From positions 95,239-159,238 of the forward strand of contig MGRJ01000023.1 in NCBI GenBank assembly GCA_001798135.1: a stretch of DNA of 64,000 nucleotides, in the 5' to 3' direction. Under the pieces are notes generated by a model. That model saw only the letters and a list, made by a program, of their open reading frames with translations. It ran no database searches and was not told the origin of the DNA. How positions within the stretch are numbered: the stretch's first letter is position 1; the number at the start of each line of letters is the position of its first letter. A program made the translations under genes and the position numbers. The DNA comes from Deltaproteobacteria bacterium RIFCSPHIGHO2_02_FULL_40_28. Lineage in GTDB: Bacteria; UBA10199; 2-12-FULL-40-28. Below, in pieces: positions 34,064 through 43,698 of the stretch.

Positions 34064-34102
34064 GCAATAATTTATTGCATTAAAATTTAATTTTAGTATA
34101 AT
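34064..34102 (+). promoter_or_regulatory. Leaderless promoter with overlapping palindrome
   Basis: TTGCAT (34075-34080), 16-nt spacer, TATAAT (34097-34102), then 6 nt to the ATG at 34109. GCAATAA-T-TTATTGC (34064-34078) is a perfect palindrome covering the -35 box, as expected for an autoregulatory operator. Confidence 0.62.
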
Positions 34103-34108
34103 ATTTTT

Positions 34109-34663
34109 ATGCAAATGGATAAAAATCAATTACTTAGGAATTTGACGGAATTAGGAACGGTCTATGAACAATTAAATGGGCCAGTTATCGATGTGGGCAT
34201 TTGTGGGGGAGCGGCGTTGATATTTAAGGATTTGGTTTATCGAACAACGAAGGATATTGACACTCTCTTTCCGGTCCCGTGGCCAGAAAAATTTAAAGAA
34301 GCTGTCAAGATTGTCGCACGTAATTTTGGACTTCCTGAATCTTGGATCAACTCAGGTCCGGATATGATTACTACTATGGGCCTCCCCGAGGGATTTAAGG
34401 ATCGTGCAGAGGTAAGTCAGTTTGGCACACGGTTTACGGCCTACTTTGCTTCTCGTTACGATCAGATTTTTTTCAAAGTTTATGCTGCAGCGGATCGTGG
34501 AGGTTATCATGTGGATGATTTGCTTTCCTTAAAGCCAACAAATGAAGAAATATTGGCTGCAGCAAGATGGTGCCAGACTCATGATACCTCAGAAGGATTT
34601 TTGATTATCCTAAAAAGTATGTTGGAGACACTGGGCTATGGCGAGTCCGCAAAACAATTATAG
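34109..34663 (+). CDS. DUF6036-type nucleotidyltransferase-like protein
   Basis: A 184-aa protein. VGICGGAALIFKDL...RTTKDIDTLF has the GG...(x)...D-x-D pattern of minimal nucleotidyltransferases, the form seen in DUF6036 proteins, which often appear in toxin-antitoxin or defence settings. The ATG at 34109 sits at the predicted transcription start; a second ATG follows six bases later. It overlaps the next gene by 26 bp, so the two form a unit. No toxin activity can be deduced from sequence alone. Confidence 0.7.
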   Translation: MQMDKNQLLRNLTELGTVYEQLNGPVIDVGICGGAALIFKDLVYRTTKDIDTLFPVPWPEKFKEAVKIVARNFGLPESWINSGPDMITTMGLPEGFKDRAEVSQFGTRFTAYFASRYDQIFFKVYAAADRGGYHVDDLLSLKPTNEEILAAARWCQTHDTSEGFLIILKSMLETLGYGESAKQL

Positions 34664-35921
34664 TAAAAACTTGCTGAGTATTGTTCGCGATGTCATCTGG
34701 GCTCAATGGAATCGTTTAGGTCTTCATGGAACTGGGGGCATCAATTGCTACTCGACCGACATCGAGTCTTCACTCATCCTAGCTGCATATGGCTCGAGAT
34801 TAGATGGTCGTTTTTATGAAGGAGTGTGGTGCTGGCTGAAATGCTACGGGAATCTTGTTAATGGCCAACGCCTGGCAACACTGATAGCTTCGAGCAATGA
34901 TGAGTGGATCGCTCGATTTTTTGGGGGGCTTTTAGAAAATACGGATCCAAAACAATGGAAAGGAGTGATCCAACAATGTAAAAAATTGCTTTCTTTGCCC
35001 CTAAATCTGGAACCTCTTCTCATACATTCAGTAAAAAGAGAATGGCGTGCTCGAGATCCAGTGCTTTCAAAATGGGGTGTCCTCTACAATCAAGTAATCC
35101 CTACACAAAAAATGCAGGATCATGAACGCATCCTTCTTAATAATTCTCTCATGAGATATCGGTATTTATATGGAACGGTCATACGTGCGGATGTCTTCTA
35201 TTTGTTGTCGGTGAGCCATCATTGTCGGATTAAAAGAGAGATTGATTTTTTAACCACTGTCCGGTTAGCCGATCGTTTATGTTGTTATATTTCGACCATC
35301 CACAGAATTCAAAAAAATCTCGAAACGGGCGGCTTTATCCATGCATCCGGCGAATTAAAGAAAAAGCGTGCAAAAATGACTACGTGGGTTGTAAAGGATT
35401 TACCATGTCTGCAAAGTACTGCGGGCTATGATCTGGGTACTATCGATTGGATAAAAATAAATGCGTGGTTAATCGCCATTTTTAAACTTACGCTCGCGCT
35501 TGAAAAAATTGAGTATGAATCTATCTCTAAAGTGCGTATTCAGGAGTTCCAAAGCGAAACTTTTCATTTGCTAACAGATCATGGAGTCCATTTGCCCTTA
35601 TCGTATGGATCGACACTAGGTCCTCTTCAGGATTATTCCATTGAAGCTCTGATGAAAATGCTTGTAGAGGCTTTGCAGATGTTTTATCGAATCATTTGTT
35701 GCATTATCTTGGTTCGATGCAGAACATGCCGCATAGTTTTTCAGTCTCCAATTCAGGGAAATCCCGCATCGATGATCCAAATCACCTTGATCAACAACAC
35801 CATCACATGCCCGCACTGCAAAGCTAAGCTCCTTCTAAGCAAACCTGATTTTTTCTATTATGATGGATTGGGGAGGGAACAAGAATTAAAATTTATAAGT
35901 AATAACAATAGGTTAATTTAA
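34638..35921 (+). CDS. Unknown protein with C-terminal zinc ribbon, partner of the nucleotidyltransferase
   Basis: A 427-aa cytosolic protein with no signal peptide and no recognised domain in its first 350 residues, which are mixed helical and rich in Leu, Trp and Arg. Near the C-terminus CRTC (about residue 361) and CPHC (about 394) form a CxxC...CxxC zinc-ribbon-like knuckle. It overlaps the upstream nucleotidyltransferase by 26 bp and shares its palindromic promoter. The pairing is what one expects of a toxin-antitoxin or phage-defence module; function is unknown. Confidence 0.6.
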   Translation: MASPQNNYSKNLLSIVRDVIWAQWNRLGLHGTGGINCYSTDIESSLILAAYGSRLDGRFYEGVWCWLKCYGNLVNGQRLATLIASSNDEWIARFFGGLLENTDPKQWKGVIQQCKKLLSLPLNLEPLLIHSVKREWRARDPVLSKWGVLYNQVIPTQKMQDHERILLNNSLMRYRYLYGTVIRADVFYLLSVSHHCRIKREIDFLTTVRLADRLCCYISTIHRIQKNLETGGFIHASGELKKKRAKMTTWVVKDLPCLQSTAGYDLGTIDWIKINAWLIAIFKLTLALEKIEYESISKVRIQEFQSETFHLLTDHGVHLPLSYGSTLGPLQDYSIEALMKMLVEALQMFYRIICCIILVRCRTCRIVFQSPIQGNPASMIQITLINNTITCPHCKAKLLLSKPDFFYYDGLGREQELKFISNNNRLI

Positions 35922-36079
35922 AATATCTTTCCAGCAACCTTTTCTGTAAATTCTCGATAATTAAAGTAAATCAGGCATTGTGCATAGTGTATGAATAGAG
36001 CATGGGACTTCTTGACAATGGCTATGGGAAGTGGGAGATAATTCCTATCGTTCTAATTTAATTTAAGTATTTAAAGCTC

Positions 36080-37384
36080 ATGAGAAAAATATTTGTTTTA
36101 TTTATTTTGTTTCTTTGGCCTTTGTCTTCCTTAGCTGAGACTCATTTTCCCCAAATTCTCAAAGTACCTGGAACATCCAAGGCGCATGGGAATCCGGGCC
36201 ATACTCATCCCTATTGTGGTGATGGTACTCTCAATTTAGGTGAAGATTGTGATGATGGCAATGTTGTGGATGGAGATGGCTGTTCTGCTCGTTGTCAAAA
36301 AGAAGAAAACCCTAACCCTGTTTGTGGCAATGGTATTTTAGAATCAGGTGAAGATTGTGATGATGGAAATAGTTTAGATGGGGATGGTTGTTCTAGCCTT
36401 TGTAAAACCGAAGCTTGTGGCGATGGGGTTTTAAATGCAGGTGAAGGTTGTGATGATGGTAATTTTGTAGATGGTGATGGGTGTAATTCACTGTGTCTTT
36501 TAGAATCTTGTGGTGATGGCATTGTGCAATCGGGTTTGGGTGAAGAATGTGAATCAGGAGTTACAATTCTCCCCGATCATTATAGTTGTGGCACAACTTG
36601 TTTAGTTGAGGTTGAGCCTTATTGTGGAGATAACACCTTAGACTCAGGCGAAGCCTGCGATGATGGTAATGGCACTCCCAATGATGGTTGTGATGCCACT
36701 TGTACCTTAGAGGGTGTTTGTGATGAGGATAGTATCCAGGTGTGTGGAAGTGATGTGGGAGAATGTGCGCAGGGAACTCTCGTTTGTGAAGAAGATGGAG
36801 AGTGGAGTACCACTTGTGAAGGTGAAGAAACTTCTACAGATGAAGCGTGTGATGGTTTAGATAACGACTGCGATGGAGTAGTGGATGATAATTTACAACA
36901 AGGTTGTAGTAATTCCTGTGGCGATGCAGGAGTGATGATTTGCACCAATGGTGAGTGGTCAGATTGTTCGGCAGCAGAGACAAATTGTAGTGATTTATCT
37001 TTACCCCCTCCCGAAGAAGAAACCCCCGCCCAGGATGAAACTGCTAATTCCTGCCAGCTTTTAGGTATTAGTTCCCTTGAAGATTTGCCAGTCATGAGTG
37101 CTTCTTATAGCTTGTCTTTTGCGCAGGGTGACACTGTAACCGTAGCCACAGATGATGGTATTTTGGTAGATGTGGTTCCTCTGATGAACGAAAATGGTAT
37201 GTATACAGGCTTTGTTACTGTACAGAATTGTTTAACTAGCTCTATGGATAGTATATTTCAGGGAGAGACATCTTGTTCTCTCAACACGGAAGCTTCAACT
37301 TCTATTTCTTGGATGATTTTTATTTTATTAGTTTTTGTCTCATTAAGTCCCCGCGTAGTTTTTCATTTTATCAAAAGGCGTTGA
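36080..37384 (+). CDS. Surface protein with DUF4215 and MopE-type repeats and a C-terminal anchor
   Basis: A 434-aa exported protein (signal IFVLFILFLWPLSSLAE). Residues about 50-215 hold five DUF4215/Myxococcus cysteine-rich units (CGDGxLNxGEDCDDGN, DGDGC). A MopE-type CDGLDNDCDGVVDDN follows at about 260-270. The end has CSLNTEASTS, a hydrophobic helix (ISWMIFILLVFVSLS) and a basic KRR tail, a layout resembling MYXO-CTERM-like or GlyGly-CTERM-like sorting signals with Cys-Ser-Leu at the cleavage side. It may be lipid-anchored or sorted to the surface. No partner is evident. Confidence 0.8.
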   Translation: MRKIFVLFILFLWPLSSLAETHFPQILKVPGTSKAHGNPGHTHPYCGDGTLNLGEDCDDGNVVDGDGCSARCQKEENPNPVCGNGILESGEDCDDGNSLDGDGCSSLCKTEACGDGVLNAGEGCDDGNFVDGDGCNSLCLLESCGDGIVQSGLGEECESGVTILPDHYSCGTTCLVEVEPYCGDNTLDSGEACDDGNGTPNDGCDATCTLEGVCDEDSIQVCGSDVGECAQGTLVCEEDGEWSTTCEGEETSTDEACDGLDNDCDGVVDDNLQQGCSNSCGDAGVMICTNGEWSDCSAAETNCSDLSLPPPEEETPAQDETANSCQLLGISSLEDLPVMSASYSLSFAQGDTVTVATDDGILVDVVPLMNENGMYTGFVTVQNCLTSSMDSIFQGETSCSLNTEASTSISWMIFILLVFVSLSPRVVFHFIKRR

Positions 37385-38568
37385 GTAAAACCATTTTTTA
37401 TTTATTGCTCTGTTTTTTTTGCATTCTTTCTATTTCTTGGAAAAACTTTACTCAAGTTACAAAACCGATTGAAGATCGTTTATATTATCTCAAAATAGCC
37501 AAAGGAGAACAACACGAAGTAATATCTCCTTTTTCTAAAAGAGTAGCCCATCCCTTATTTGCAGCAGCTTTTTCTCAAATTTTTAAAGGGGATTTAAGAA
37601 AGTCTTTCCAGGTTATTTCTTTATTATCCCTGATTGTTTTTTTATTGGCTATAACCCTGCTTTACCGTCGGTTTCAAATTGCTCCCCCTTTAATTTTATT
37701 TACTGTTTCTCCTTACCTAGTTCAAATTTTTTACGATTACTACATGCATGATTTATTTTATGGTGCTCTTTTAGCCCTGTTTTTGGTTTTATTTTCTCGT
37801 TCTATTTTATCATCTTTTATTTTCATTCCCCTTCTTTTTATAGTGAGAGAATCAACTCTTTTAGTTTCTTTGGTTTTATTTTTTGTTTTATTACGGGAAA
37901 AAAAGTATAGGGATATTCTTATTATTTTAGGTGCTACAGCTATTGGCATTGTTCTCTCAAACTTTTTTGCTCACGCGGGCTTACCAAATCGTTATGGGTT
38001 TTCAGAAATCTTTTATATGGGTTCTAAAATTATTTATAATACTTCTCTTAATTTTTTTGGAATTGAACTTTGGAATTCTTCAATGAACTCATGTACTCCA
38101 AAAGTTATTTTTAATCTTCCTTTTCTAGTGGGGAAAATAAATCAAATCGGTTATTGTGCTTGGCATCCAATCAATTCACTGATTACACTGGTTCAATGGC
38201 TTACTATTTTTGGGCTTCTTCCTTCTCTTTTATTAAAAATAAAATCTCGTTTATCCGTAGTTGATTCACACAAAACTATTATTTATTTTTGTTTAATTTA
38301 TGGCTTTTTATCTTTTGTATTGGGTCCCATGATTGGCCCAGGTGGATTTCGGCTTACTGGTTATGGTTGGCCTTGTTTTTGGGTGGCAATTTTAGCACTT
38401 CAAAAAACAATTTCTTGGCCATTTTTTATTTTAAATCTTTTTTTAACTTGGGTTCCGCCTCTTACTTATTATTTTTTAGGTTGGACACATTTAGCTATTT
38501 GGGTTGTTTTTTGTATTGCAGTCATCACCCATCTTGTTTTTTGGTTAAGGGTTAAAAATGAGTTCTAA
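37381..38568 (+). CDS. Polytopic membrane protein of unknown function
   Basis: About 395 aa with some ten hydrophobic helices and few charged loops (for example LIVFLLAITLLYRRF and FIPLLFIVRESTLLVSLVLF). A short loop near residue 30 contains the sequence YLKIAKGEQHEVISPF. The pattern resembles lipid-linked sugar transferases or O-antigen/undecaprenyl-related membrane proteins, but no motif is diagnostic. I set the start at TTG 37381, overlapping the previous stop; the frame is open from 37273, inside the DUF4215 gene. It overlaps mtgA by 11 bp, suggesting a cell-envelope operon. Confidence 0.6.
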   Translation: MSKTIFYLLLCFFCILSISWKNFTQVTKPIEDRLYYLKIAKGEQHEVISPFSKRVAHPLFAAAFSQIFKGDLRKSFQVISLLSLIVFLLAITLLYRRFQIAPPLILFTVSPYLVQIFYDYYMHDLFYGALLALFLVLFSRSILSSFIFIPLLFIVRESTLLVSLVLFFVLLREKKYRDILIILGATAIGIVLSNFFAHAGLPNRYGFSEIFYMGSKIIYNTSLNFFGIELWNSSMNSCTPKVIFNLPFLVGKINQIGYCAWHPINSLITLVQWLTIFGLLPSLLLKIKSRLSVVDSHKTIIYFCLIYGFLSFVLGPMIGPGGFRLTGYGWPCFWVAILALQKTISWPFFILNLFLTWVPPLTYYFLGWTHLAIWVVFCIAVITHLVFWLRVKNEF

Positions 38569-39235
38569 ACGCAGATTTCGGTTAATTAAAATTTTTTTAC
38601 GTGATGTTTTTTTGTTTTTTTTAGCCTTAATTCTCCTTTGGTTGGGAAAAATTTCTCTCTGGGATATTCCCAGGTTAAAAAATCATAATCCAACTCAAAC
38701 GGCCTTTATTCATTATCGAGGAGGAAAATTAGTTGGCGAATGGGCAGAGCTTTCTAAGATTTCCTCTCATCTTAAAAAAGCAGTTGTTATTTCAGAGGAT
38801 GGACGTTTTTATGATCATTATGGATTGGATTGGAAAGAAATCAAAAATTCTTTTTGGATAAATTTGAAGAAGAAAAAATTTGTAAGAGGTGGTTCTACAA
38901 TTACCATGCAATTGGCAAAAAATCTTTACTTTTCACCGCGTAAATCTTTATGGAGAAAAGGAGGAGAGATTATTTTGGCCCTACGACTCGAATCTTGTCT
39001 TTCTAAAGATCGCATTTTAGAAATTTATCTCAACATTATTGAATGGGGAAATGGCATTTACGGTATAACAGAAGCAAGTCAGCATTATTTTGGGAAATCT
39101 CCCTTAAGTCTTTCGGTAGAGGATGCTTCTTTTTTGACTTCTATTATTCCTAATCCACTTCGTTTTGGGAAACGTCCACCAGACCCCTCAAGTGAAGATC
39201 AAGAAATTCCTGATTATTTCTTTATGGAAAACTAA
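38558..39235 (+). CDS. mtgA: Monofunctional biosynthetic peptidoglycan transglycosylase
   Basis: A 225-aa glycosyltransferase family 51 enzyme anchored by one N-terminal helix. The catalytic glutamate lies in ISEDGRFYDHYGLD, followed by RGGSTITMQLAKNLYFSPRKS, KDRILEIYLNIIEWGNGIYG and EASQHYFGKS, the five GT51 motifs. It polymerises lipid II glycan strands without a transpeptidase domain. Length matches MtgA. The ATG overlaps the preceding membrane-protein gene. Confidence 0.94.
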   Translation: MSSKRRFRLIKIFLRDVFLFFLALILLWLGKISLWDIPRLKNHNPTQTAFIHYRGGKLVGEWAELSKISSHLKKAVVISEDGRFYDHYGLDWKEIKNSFWINLKKKKFVRGGSTITMQLAKNLYFSPRKSLWRKGGEIILALRLESCLSKDRILEIYLNIIEWGNGIYGITEASQHYFGKSPLSLSVEDASFLTSIIPNPLRFGKRPPDPSSEDQEIPDYFFMEN

Positions 39236-39285
39236 AAGTAAAACTTCTATACTTCTTTTGCTTTTATTTTCAAAAAAGAGGGTTA

Positions 39286-42200
39286 ATGCGTTTCTGGACT
39301 TTTTTATTTTTGATCCCCTACGCCTGTACCACAGGCACTTCCTTTGGTCGTTGGCTTCGGGGACGAGCTTTGCTGGGTAATACCCTGGTGCTTATATCCT
39401 TGATCTTTTTTTTACTTCCTGTTGCAGGGGCCCGCCCCTCTGATTTGCCTAAGCCAACACAAAAGCAAGAGCAATTATCTCCAAATACTATTTCCATGCC
39501 TTGGCATACCTTTATCTCGCTTTGGGAAAAGGCAAAAGATAGAGAGGCTAAAAGAAATGTGCCCTATGCTTATGGCAAAGCTCTTTATATGGGCAAAAGT
39601 GTAGAATCCAAGGGTGAGTTATTGGTACAATTAGATTTAAGTTTAGTCATTAAGTCTTATGGAGATGGTGAAAAACTTGTTCCTTTTCTTCCTGCTTCTA
39701 TCAATTTAGAATCAGTTACCGTTGATGAAGAACCTTCTATCTGGACAGAAAAAGATGCTGCTTTTCAAGTGCTTTTAACAGATGAAAACGAGCATATTCT
39801 TCATGCTACCTTTAGTGTGAAGCTTAACTCTAACGATTGGCCCAGGGTTTTAAGCCTGCCAGTTATTCCTATCCCCCAATCTGAAATTGTTCTCAATATT
39901 CCCGAAAAAAATAGAGATGCTACTTTAAGCCCTGGAGTAAGTGTAGAGCCAGTTGTTATTGAGGGAGGATCACAATTACAGGGTTTTTTCCCTGCTACTT
40001 CTAAAATTTCAATGACTTGGTTTGAAAAGAAGGCTTCTAAAAATAAATTGCCATTAAAGATGAAGGCCAGCGTTTATCAGTATGTTCAGCTTCAAGAAGG
40101 TGGTGCCCTAGGGCAAATTCTTGTTAACTTTCAAGTAGCAGAAGGGGAAACAAATACTTTTAATATCATTTTTCCTGCTCACATTGGTTTAGTTGAGGTT
40201 CGTGAAGCGCAAGCCTTTAATAAAGTGGCCCAGTGGTATAGTGAAGATCAGGGTGATTCTAAATTACTCCATGTGATTACATCCTATAAACAAGAACAGT
40301 CCTTTAAACTTCTGATTAAGTATGAAACGAGCCATCCAGCAGATTCTTATTCGTTTGAATTTCCAAAAATGATGCCTCAAAATATTGAAAGTCAGGAAAA
40401 CTTTTATGCACTGGGTTCTACAACTAGTCTCCAGATTAATGAAAGTAAAAATGAGGGAGTAGAAAGAGATGAAATTCAAAATAGGCCCGAAGATTTAAAA
40501 ATTCTTTCAAAAGATCAACCCCTTTTTTATTACAAAGCCAAGACACCAGAACACCAATTAGCTTTTGAAGTGAAAGCACACAAAGCCATTCCCCTGATGG
40601 GTACTCGTATTGAACAAGCTCTGGCTGATACGATTATGGCAGAATCTGGTGCTGGTATTACCAGACTTACCTACCAGGTTAAAAATAATCAGGCTCAGTT
40701 TTTAAAATTAAAATTACCAGGACATACTCGTCTTTTAAGTGCTTCTTTAGATGGGAGAGATATTGAGCCTGCGAGTGACGAAAATTATCTTTTGTTGCCC
40801 CTGATTAAATCAATAGAAAAAGCACATCCTTTAGAAATTATTTTTCAATCAGAGTTGGGACGTTTTAGCATGATAGGGCATCGTGTTTTAAACCTTCCCG
40901 AAACCGATGTGCAGATTAGTGAATTGGTGTGGAATATTTATAGCCCTAAAGCGTATCCTGTTTTGTTTGCTAGAGGTAATGTAGAACGGGTACAGGATGG
41001 TTTGGATTATTTTTTTTTAAATCTTAAAAAATTACCCAATCCCTTATTTACAAAGTTATATGCAAAAGAGAAAACACATCTCCGTTTTGAAGTCCCTTTT
41101 TTTGGAGTTCCTCAAAAATTTGAATCTTATTTAATTCAAGGGAAGGCTCCTATTCTTCATTTTTACTTTGTGTGTGAAGCTTTTCACAAAGTACTGGCTT
41201 TGATTCTCAGTGTATTTTTCTTCATCAGTCTTTTTTGGACTTTGAGTTATATTTTAGAGAGAGCTCATATGCCTGAGTTTTTTGTAGGACAGAAAAAATA
41301 TCTTTGGACCATGCTGGGTTTTTCTATCATCATTGGTCTTACTCAAATTTTCACTCTTTATCTTTTTGAATACTGGGCCTGGACTTTTATTTTTTGTCTG
41401 GCTGTTTTTTTGGTGTGGCAAAAAATACAAGTAAAAAAACGTTTAAAGATGCTTTCAACGGGTTGGCTTAAAGCTTGGCCAAGTCTTATTTGCTGGGCAG
41501 CTTATCTTGCAAGTGGTTTTTTTCTTACTCTTTCTGCGTGGCATTGGGTTGTTTTAAGTTTTGTATCAGGAATTTTTTTAAATTCATTGATCGACTGGAT
41601 AGCCCCCCGAGTTTTTGTCCCAAAGCTAAAATTAGATTCACAAAACGAAGAAAAATCAGAACTTACCTTTCTTCCTCTTGTTTTTCTTTTTCTTATGTTG
41701 ATGGGCGGGGGATCCCTAGCCCTTGCTCAAACAAATACCAGTACCAGTGAATTTGAAGGTGTAGAAAAAGACCAGTCTCAAGTGAATGTGGTGTGGAGTG
41801 TTGTCGAAGAGATGTTAAATAAAATTGAGGAAAAAGAAAAAAGAGAACAAGATGAACTTGGTTTGGGTTACATTTTTGGAGATTCTACTGTGGGAGGACG
41901 TATTACTAAACGGGCAGCAGAAATTAGCTTAACCATTCCTCTCAAAGTTTTGTCGAGGGATTATGTTAAAATCCCACTTTTTTCTGAAGGTGTTGTGATT
42001 ACCGATGCAGCGTTAGATGGTGAATCTTTGGCCTTAAATCGCGAAAATGGGCAGATATTTTTTGAAGCCAGAAAAACAGGATTATTAGAGGCACAAATCT
42101 TGGAGTTGCAACTGATGATTCCCTTGGAAGAAAAGGGAGGAATCAAAGAATTTATTTTAGAATCTCCTATTTTAAAGGGAGGCACCATTGAGATTAACTT

Positions 42201-43698
42201 TGGTGATGAAGTACAGTCTATGTTGATTCATGATGCTATTTGGCAAAAACAAGAAAAAAACATCATGAAAGCAGCTCTTGGAACAAATCAAAAGCTGGAT
42301 GTTGAATATGCAGTTTTTCAAAAGGCAGAAAATGTAAAACCAGATAAATTATCCATGGTACAAAAAATTTATGCGGAGTCTGGAACTTTGGCAAGCTTTG
42401 AAGAAAATAAACTTAATTTTCTGACCACAGTTCATTTTAGAGTTTTAAATACCGAAATGACGGGAGTTGTTTTTCAGGTGGGAAGCACGGCCAGTGTAAG
42501 TCAGGTGAAAGGAAAAGGGGTATCTTCTTGGTTACCAGTAGAATCATCAGAGGGGTTAACTACCTATACCGTCCAGATGCAGTATCCTTTAAATCAAGAT
42601 TTTGATCTTTCTATCGAATATTTTTTGCCTGTGGATGAAACTGTTCAAGAGATTAACCTTCCAGCCTTTGTTATTACAGGAGTTGCCAGACATCTCGATC
42701 TCATGGGGATTGAAATGAAAGAAAATGCAGAACTGGTTCCTAAAAAAATAGAGAAGGTTCGTCTTGTTGATGGAGGAGAGTTGCCAGAGGTAGTAAGTAA
42801 GGCTGCCAGGTCACCTTTGGTTTATGCCTTAAGATCGATGGAACATCCTTTTACGGCTGTGTTTGAACTTCATCGTCATGATCCAGTGGAATTAGATGAA
42901 GCTATTATTGATCGGGCCCATTTTACTTCTGTTATTTCTCCTGATGGAAAGGTTTTAACTCAAGCTAGTCTTGTTATTCGCAATACCACCAAACAGTTTC
43001 TTACCATGGAACTACCTCATGTGCAGGTTCTTAATAGTTACTTGGATGGCGGGCCCGTTAAACCTTCTGAAGCCAATAAGGGAGTGGCTTTATTTCCTGT
43101 AAGAAGGCAGGGAGATAACCCTTTTCTTTTAGAAATTGTTTATGAAAATGAGGAAGTGATCCTTTCGCCCGTGGGAGGATTAATTCGTTTTAGTTTTCCA
43201 AAGTTTGATTTACCCCTTTCTCTCTTACTTGCTGATGTATATGCCCCAGAAAAGTTATCACTTTTTAAACCGCATGGCGATTTATACAGAACCGATGAAT
43301 CTTTTGTTTCTACTGCGCATACAGTTCCATTAAAAATTGATCTTCCAACTCGTGGTAAAAAGTTAAGGACAAAAACTAGTGGGCTTAAAGCAAACCAGGA
43401 AATTACTTTAGGATTTTTTTATACATCCCGTGTTATGTATGTTGTGGCTTACTATCTTGTTTTAGTTTTATTTCTTTTAGTTGGTTATCAATTAGCTTGC
43501 TGGAAAAATCATGGATGGTTTCGAAAATGTTTTCTCGTATTTTTTCTTTTGGCTTTTTTTACCCTGGTTAATATGCCCTTATTATTAACATTAGGGAGTC
43601 TGGGATTTGGAGCTATTCTTTTTTGGTTAAGAGCTAAAATACTGGCCAAAAAAGAAAAAAGGCCACAACTTCAATGGACCATCAATAAAGTTTCATAA
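39286..43698 (+). CDS. Very large membrane-anchored protein of unknown function
   Basis: A 1470-aa protein. The N-terminus has a hydrophobic segment (NTLVLISLIFFLLPVAGA, about residues 32-50) that may be a signal, followed by a large beta-rich extracytoplasmic region to about residue 620. Then come several membrane helices (about 625-740 and 770-815, including LILSVFFFISLFWTLSYI and FIFCLAVFLVWQKIQ), a second beta-rich region to about 1380, and two final helices (YVVAYYLVLVLFLLVGY). The two halves look related in layout, as if duplicated. No catalytic motif was recognised. AGAGG precedes the ATG. It lies next to mtgA but 50 bp apart, and a cell-envelope role is only inferred. Confidence 0.7.
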   Translation: MRFWTFLFLIPYACTTGTSFGRWLRGRALLGNTLVLISLIFFLLPVAGARPSDLPKPTQKQEQLSPNTISMPWHTFISLWEKAKDREAKRNVPYAYGKALYMGKSVESKGELLVQLDLSLVIKSYGDGEKLVPFLPASINLESVTVDEEPSIWTEKDAAFQVLLTDENEHILHATFSVKLNSNDWPRVLSLPVIPIPQSEIVLNIPEKNRDATLSPGVSVEPVVIEGGSQLQGFFPATSKISMTWFEKKASKNKLPLKMKASVYQYVQLQEGGALGQILVNFQVAEGETNTFNIIFPAHIGLVEVREAQAFNKVAQWYSEDQGDSKLLHVITSYKQEQSFKLLIKYETSHPADSYSFEFPKMMPQNIESQENFYALGSTTSLQINESKNEGVERDEIQNRPEDLKILSKDQPLFYYKAKTPEHQLAFEVKAHKAIPLMGTRIEQALADTIMAESGAGITRLTYQVKNNQAQFLKLKLPGHTRLLSASLDGRDIEPASDENYLLLPLIKSIEKAHPLEIIFQSELGRFSMIGHRVLNLPETDVQISELVWNIYSPKAYPVLFARGNVERVQDGLDYFFLNLKKLPNPLFTKLYAKEKTHLRFEVPFFGVPQKFESYLIQGKAPILHFYFVCEAFHKVLALILSVFFFISLFWTLSYILERAHMPEFFVGQKKYLWTMLGFSIIIGLTQIFTLYLFEYWAWTFIFCLAVFLVWQKIQVKKRLKMLSTGWLKAWPSLICWAAYLASGFFLTLSAWHWVVLSFVSGIFLNSLIDWIAPRVFVPKLKLDSQNEEKSELTFLPLVFLFLMLMGGGSLALAQTNTSTSEFEGVEKDQSQVNVVWSVVEEMLNKIEEKEKREQDELGLGYIFGDSTVGGRITKRAAEISLTIPLKVLSRDYVKIPLFSEGVVITDAALDGESLALNRENGQIFFEARKTGLLEAQILELQLMIPLEEKGGIKEFILESPILKGGTIEINFGDEVQSMLIHDAIWQKQEKNIMKAALGTNQKLDVEYAVFQKAENVKPDKLSMVQKIYAESGTLASFEENKLNFLTTVHFRVLNTEMTGVVFQVGSTASVSQVKGKGVSSWLPVESSEGLTTYTVQMQYPLNQDFDLSIEYFLPVDETVQEINLPAFVITGVARHLDLMGIEMKENAELVPKKIEKVRLVDGGELPEVVSKAARSPLVYALRSMEHPFTAVFELHRHDPVELDEAIIDRAHFTSVISPDGKVLTQASLVIRNTTKQFLTMELPHVQVLNSYLDGGPVKPSEANKGVALFPVRRQGDNPFLLEIVYENEEVILSPVGGLIRFSFPKFDLPLSLLLADVYAPEKLSLFKPHGDLYRTDESFVSTAHTVPLKIDLPTRGKKLRTKTSGLKANQEITLGFFYTSRVMYVVAYYLVLVLFLLVGYQLACWKNHGWFRKCFLVFFLLAFFTLVNMPLLLTLGSLGFGAILFWLRAKILAKKEKRPQLQWTINKVS

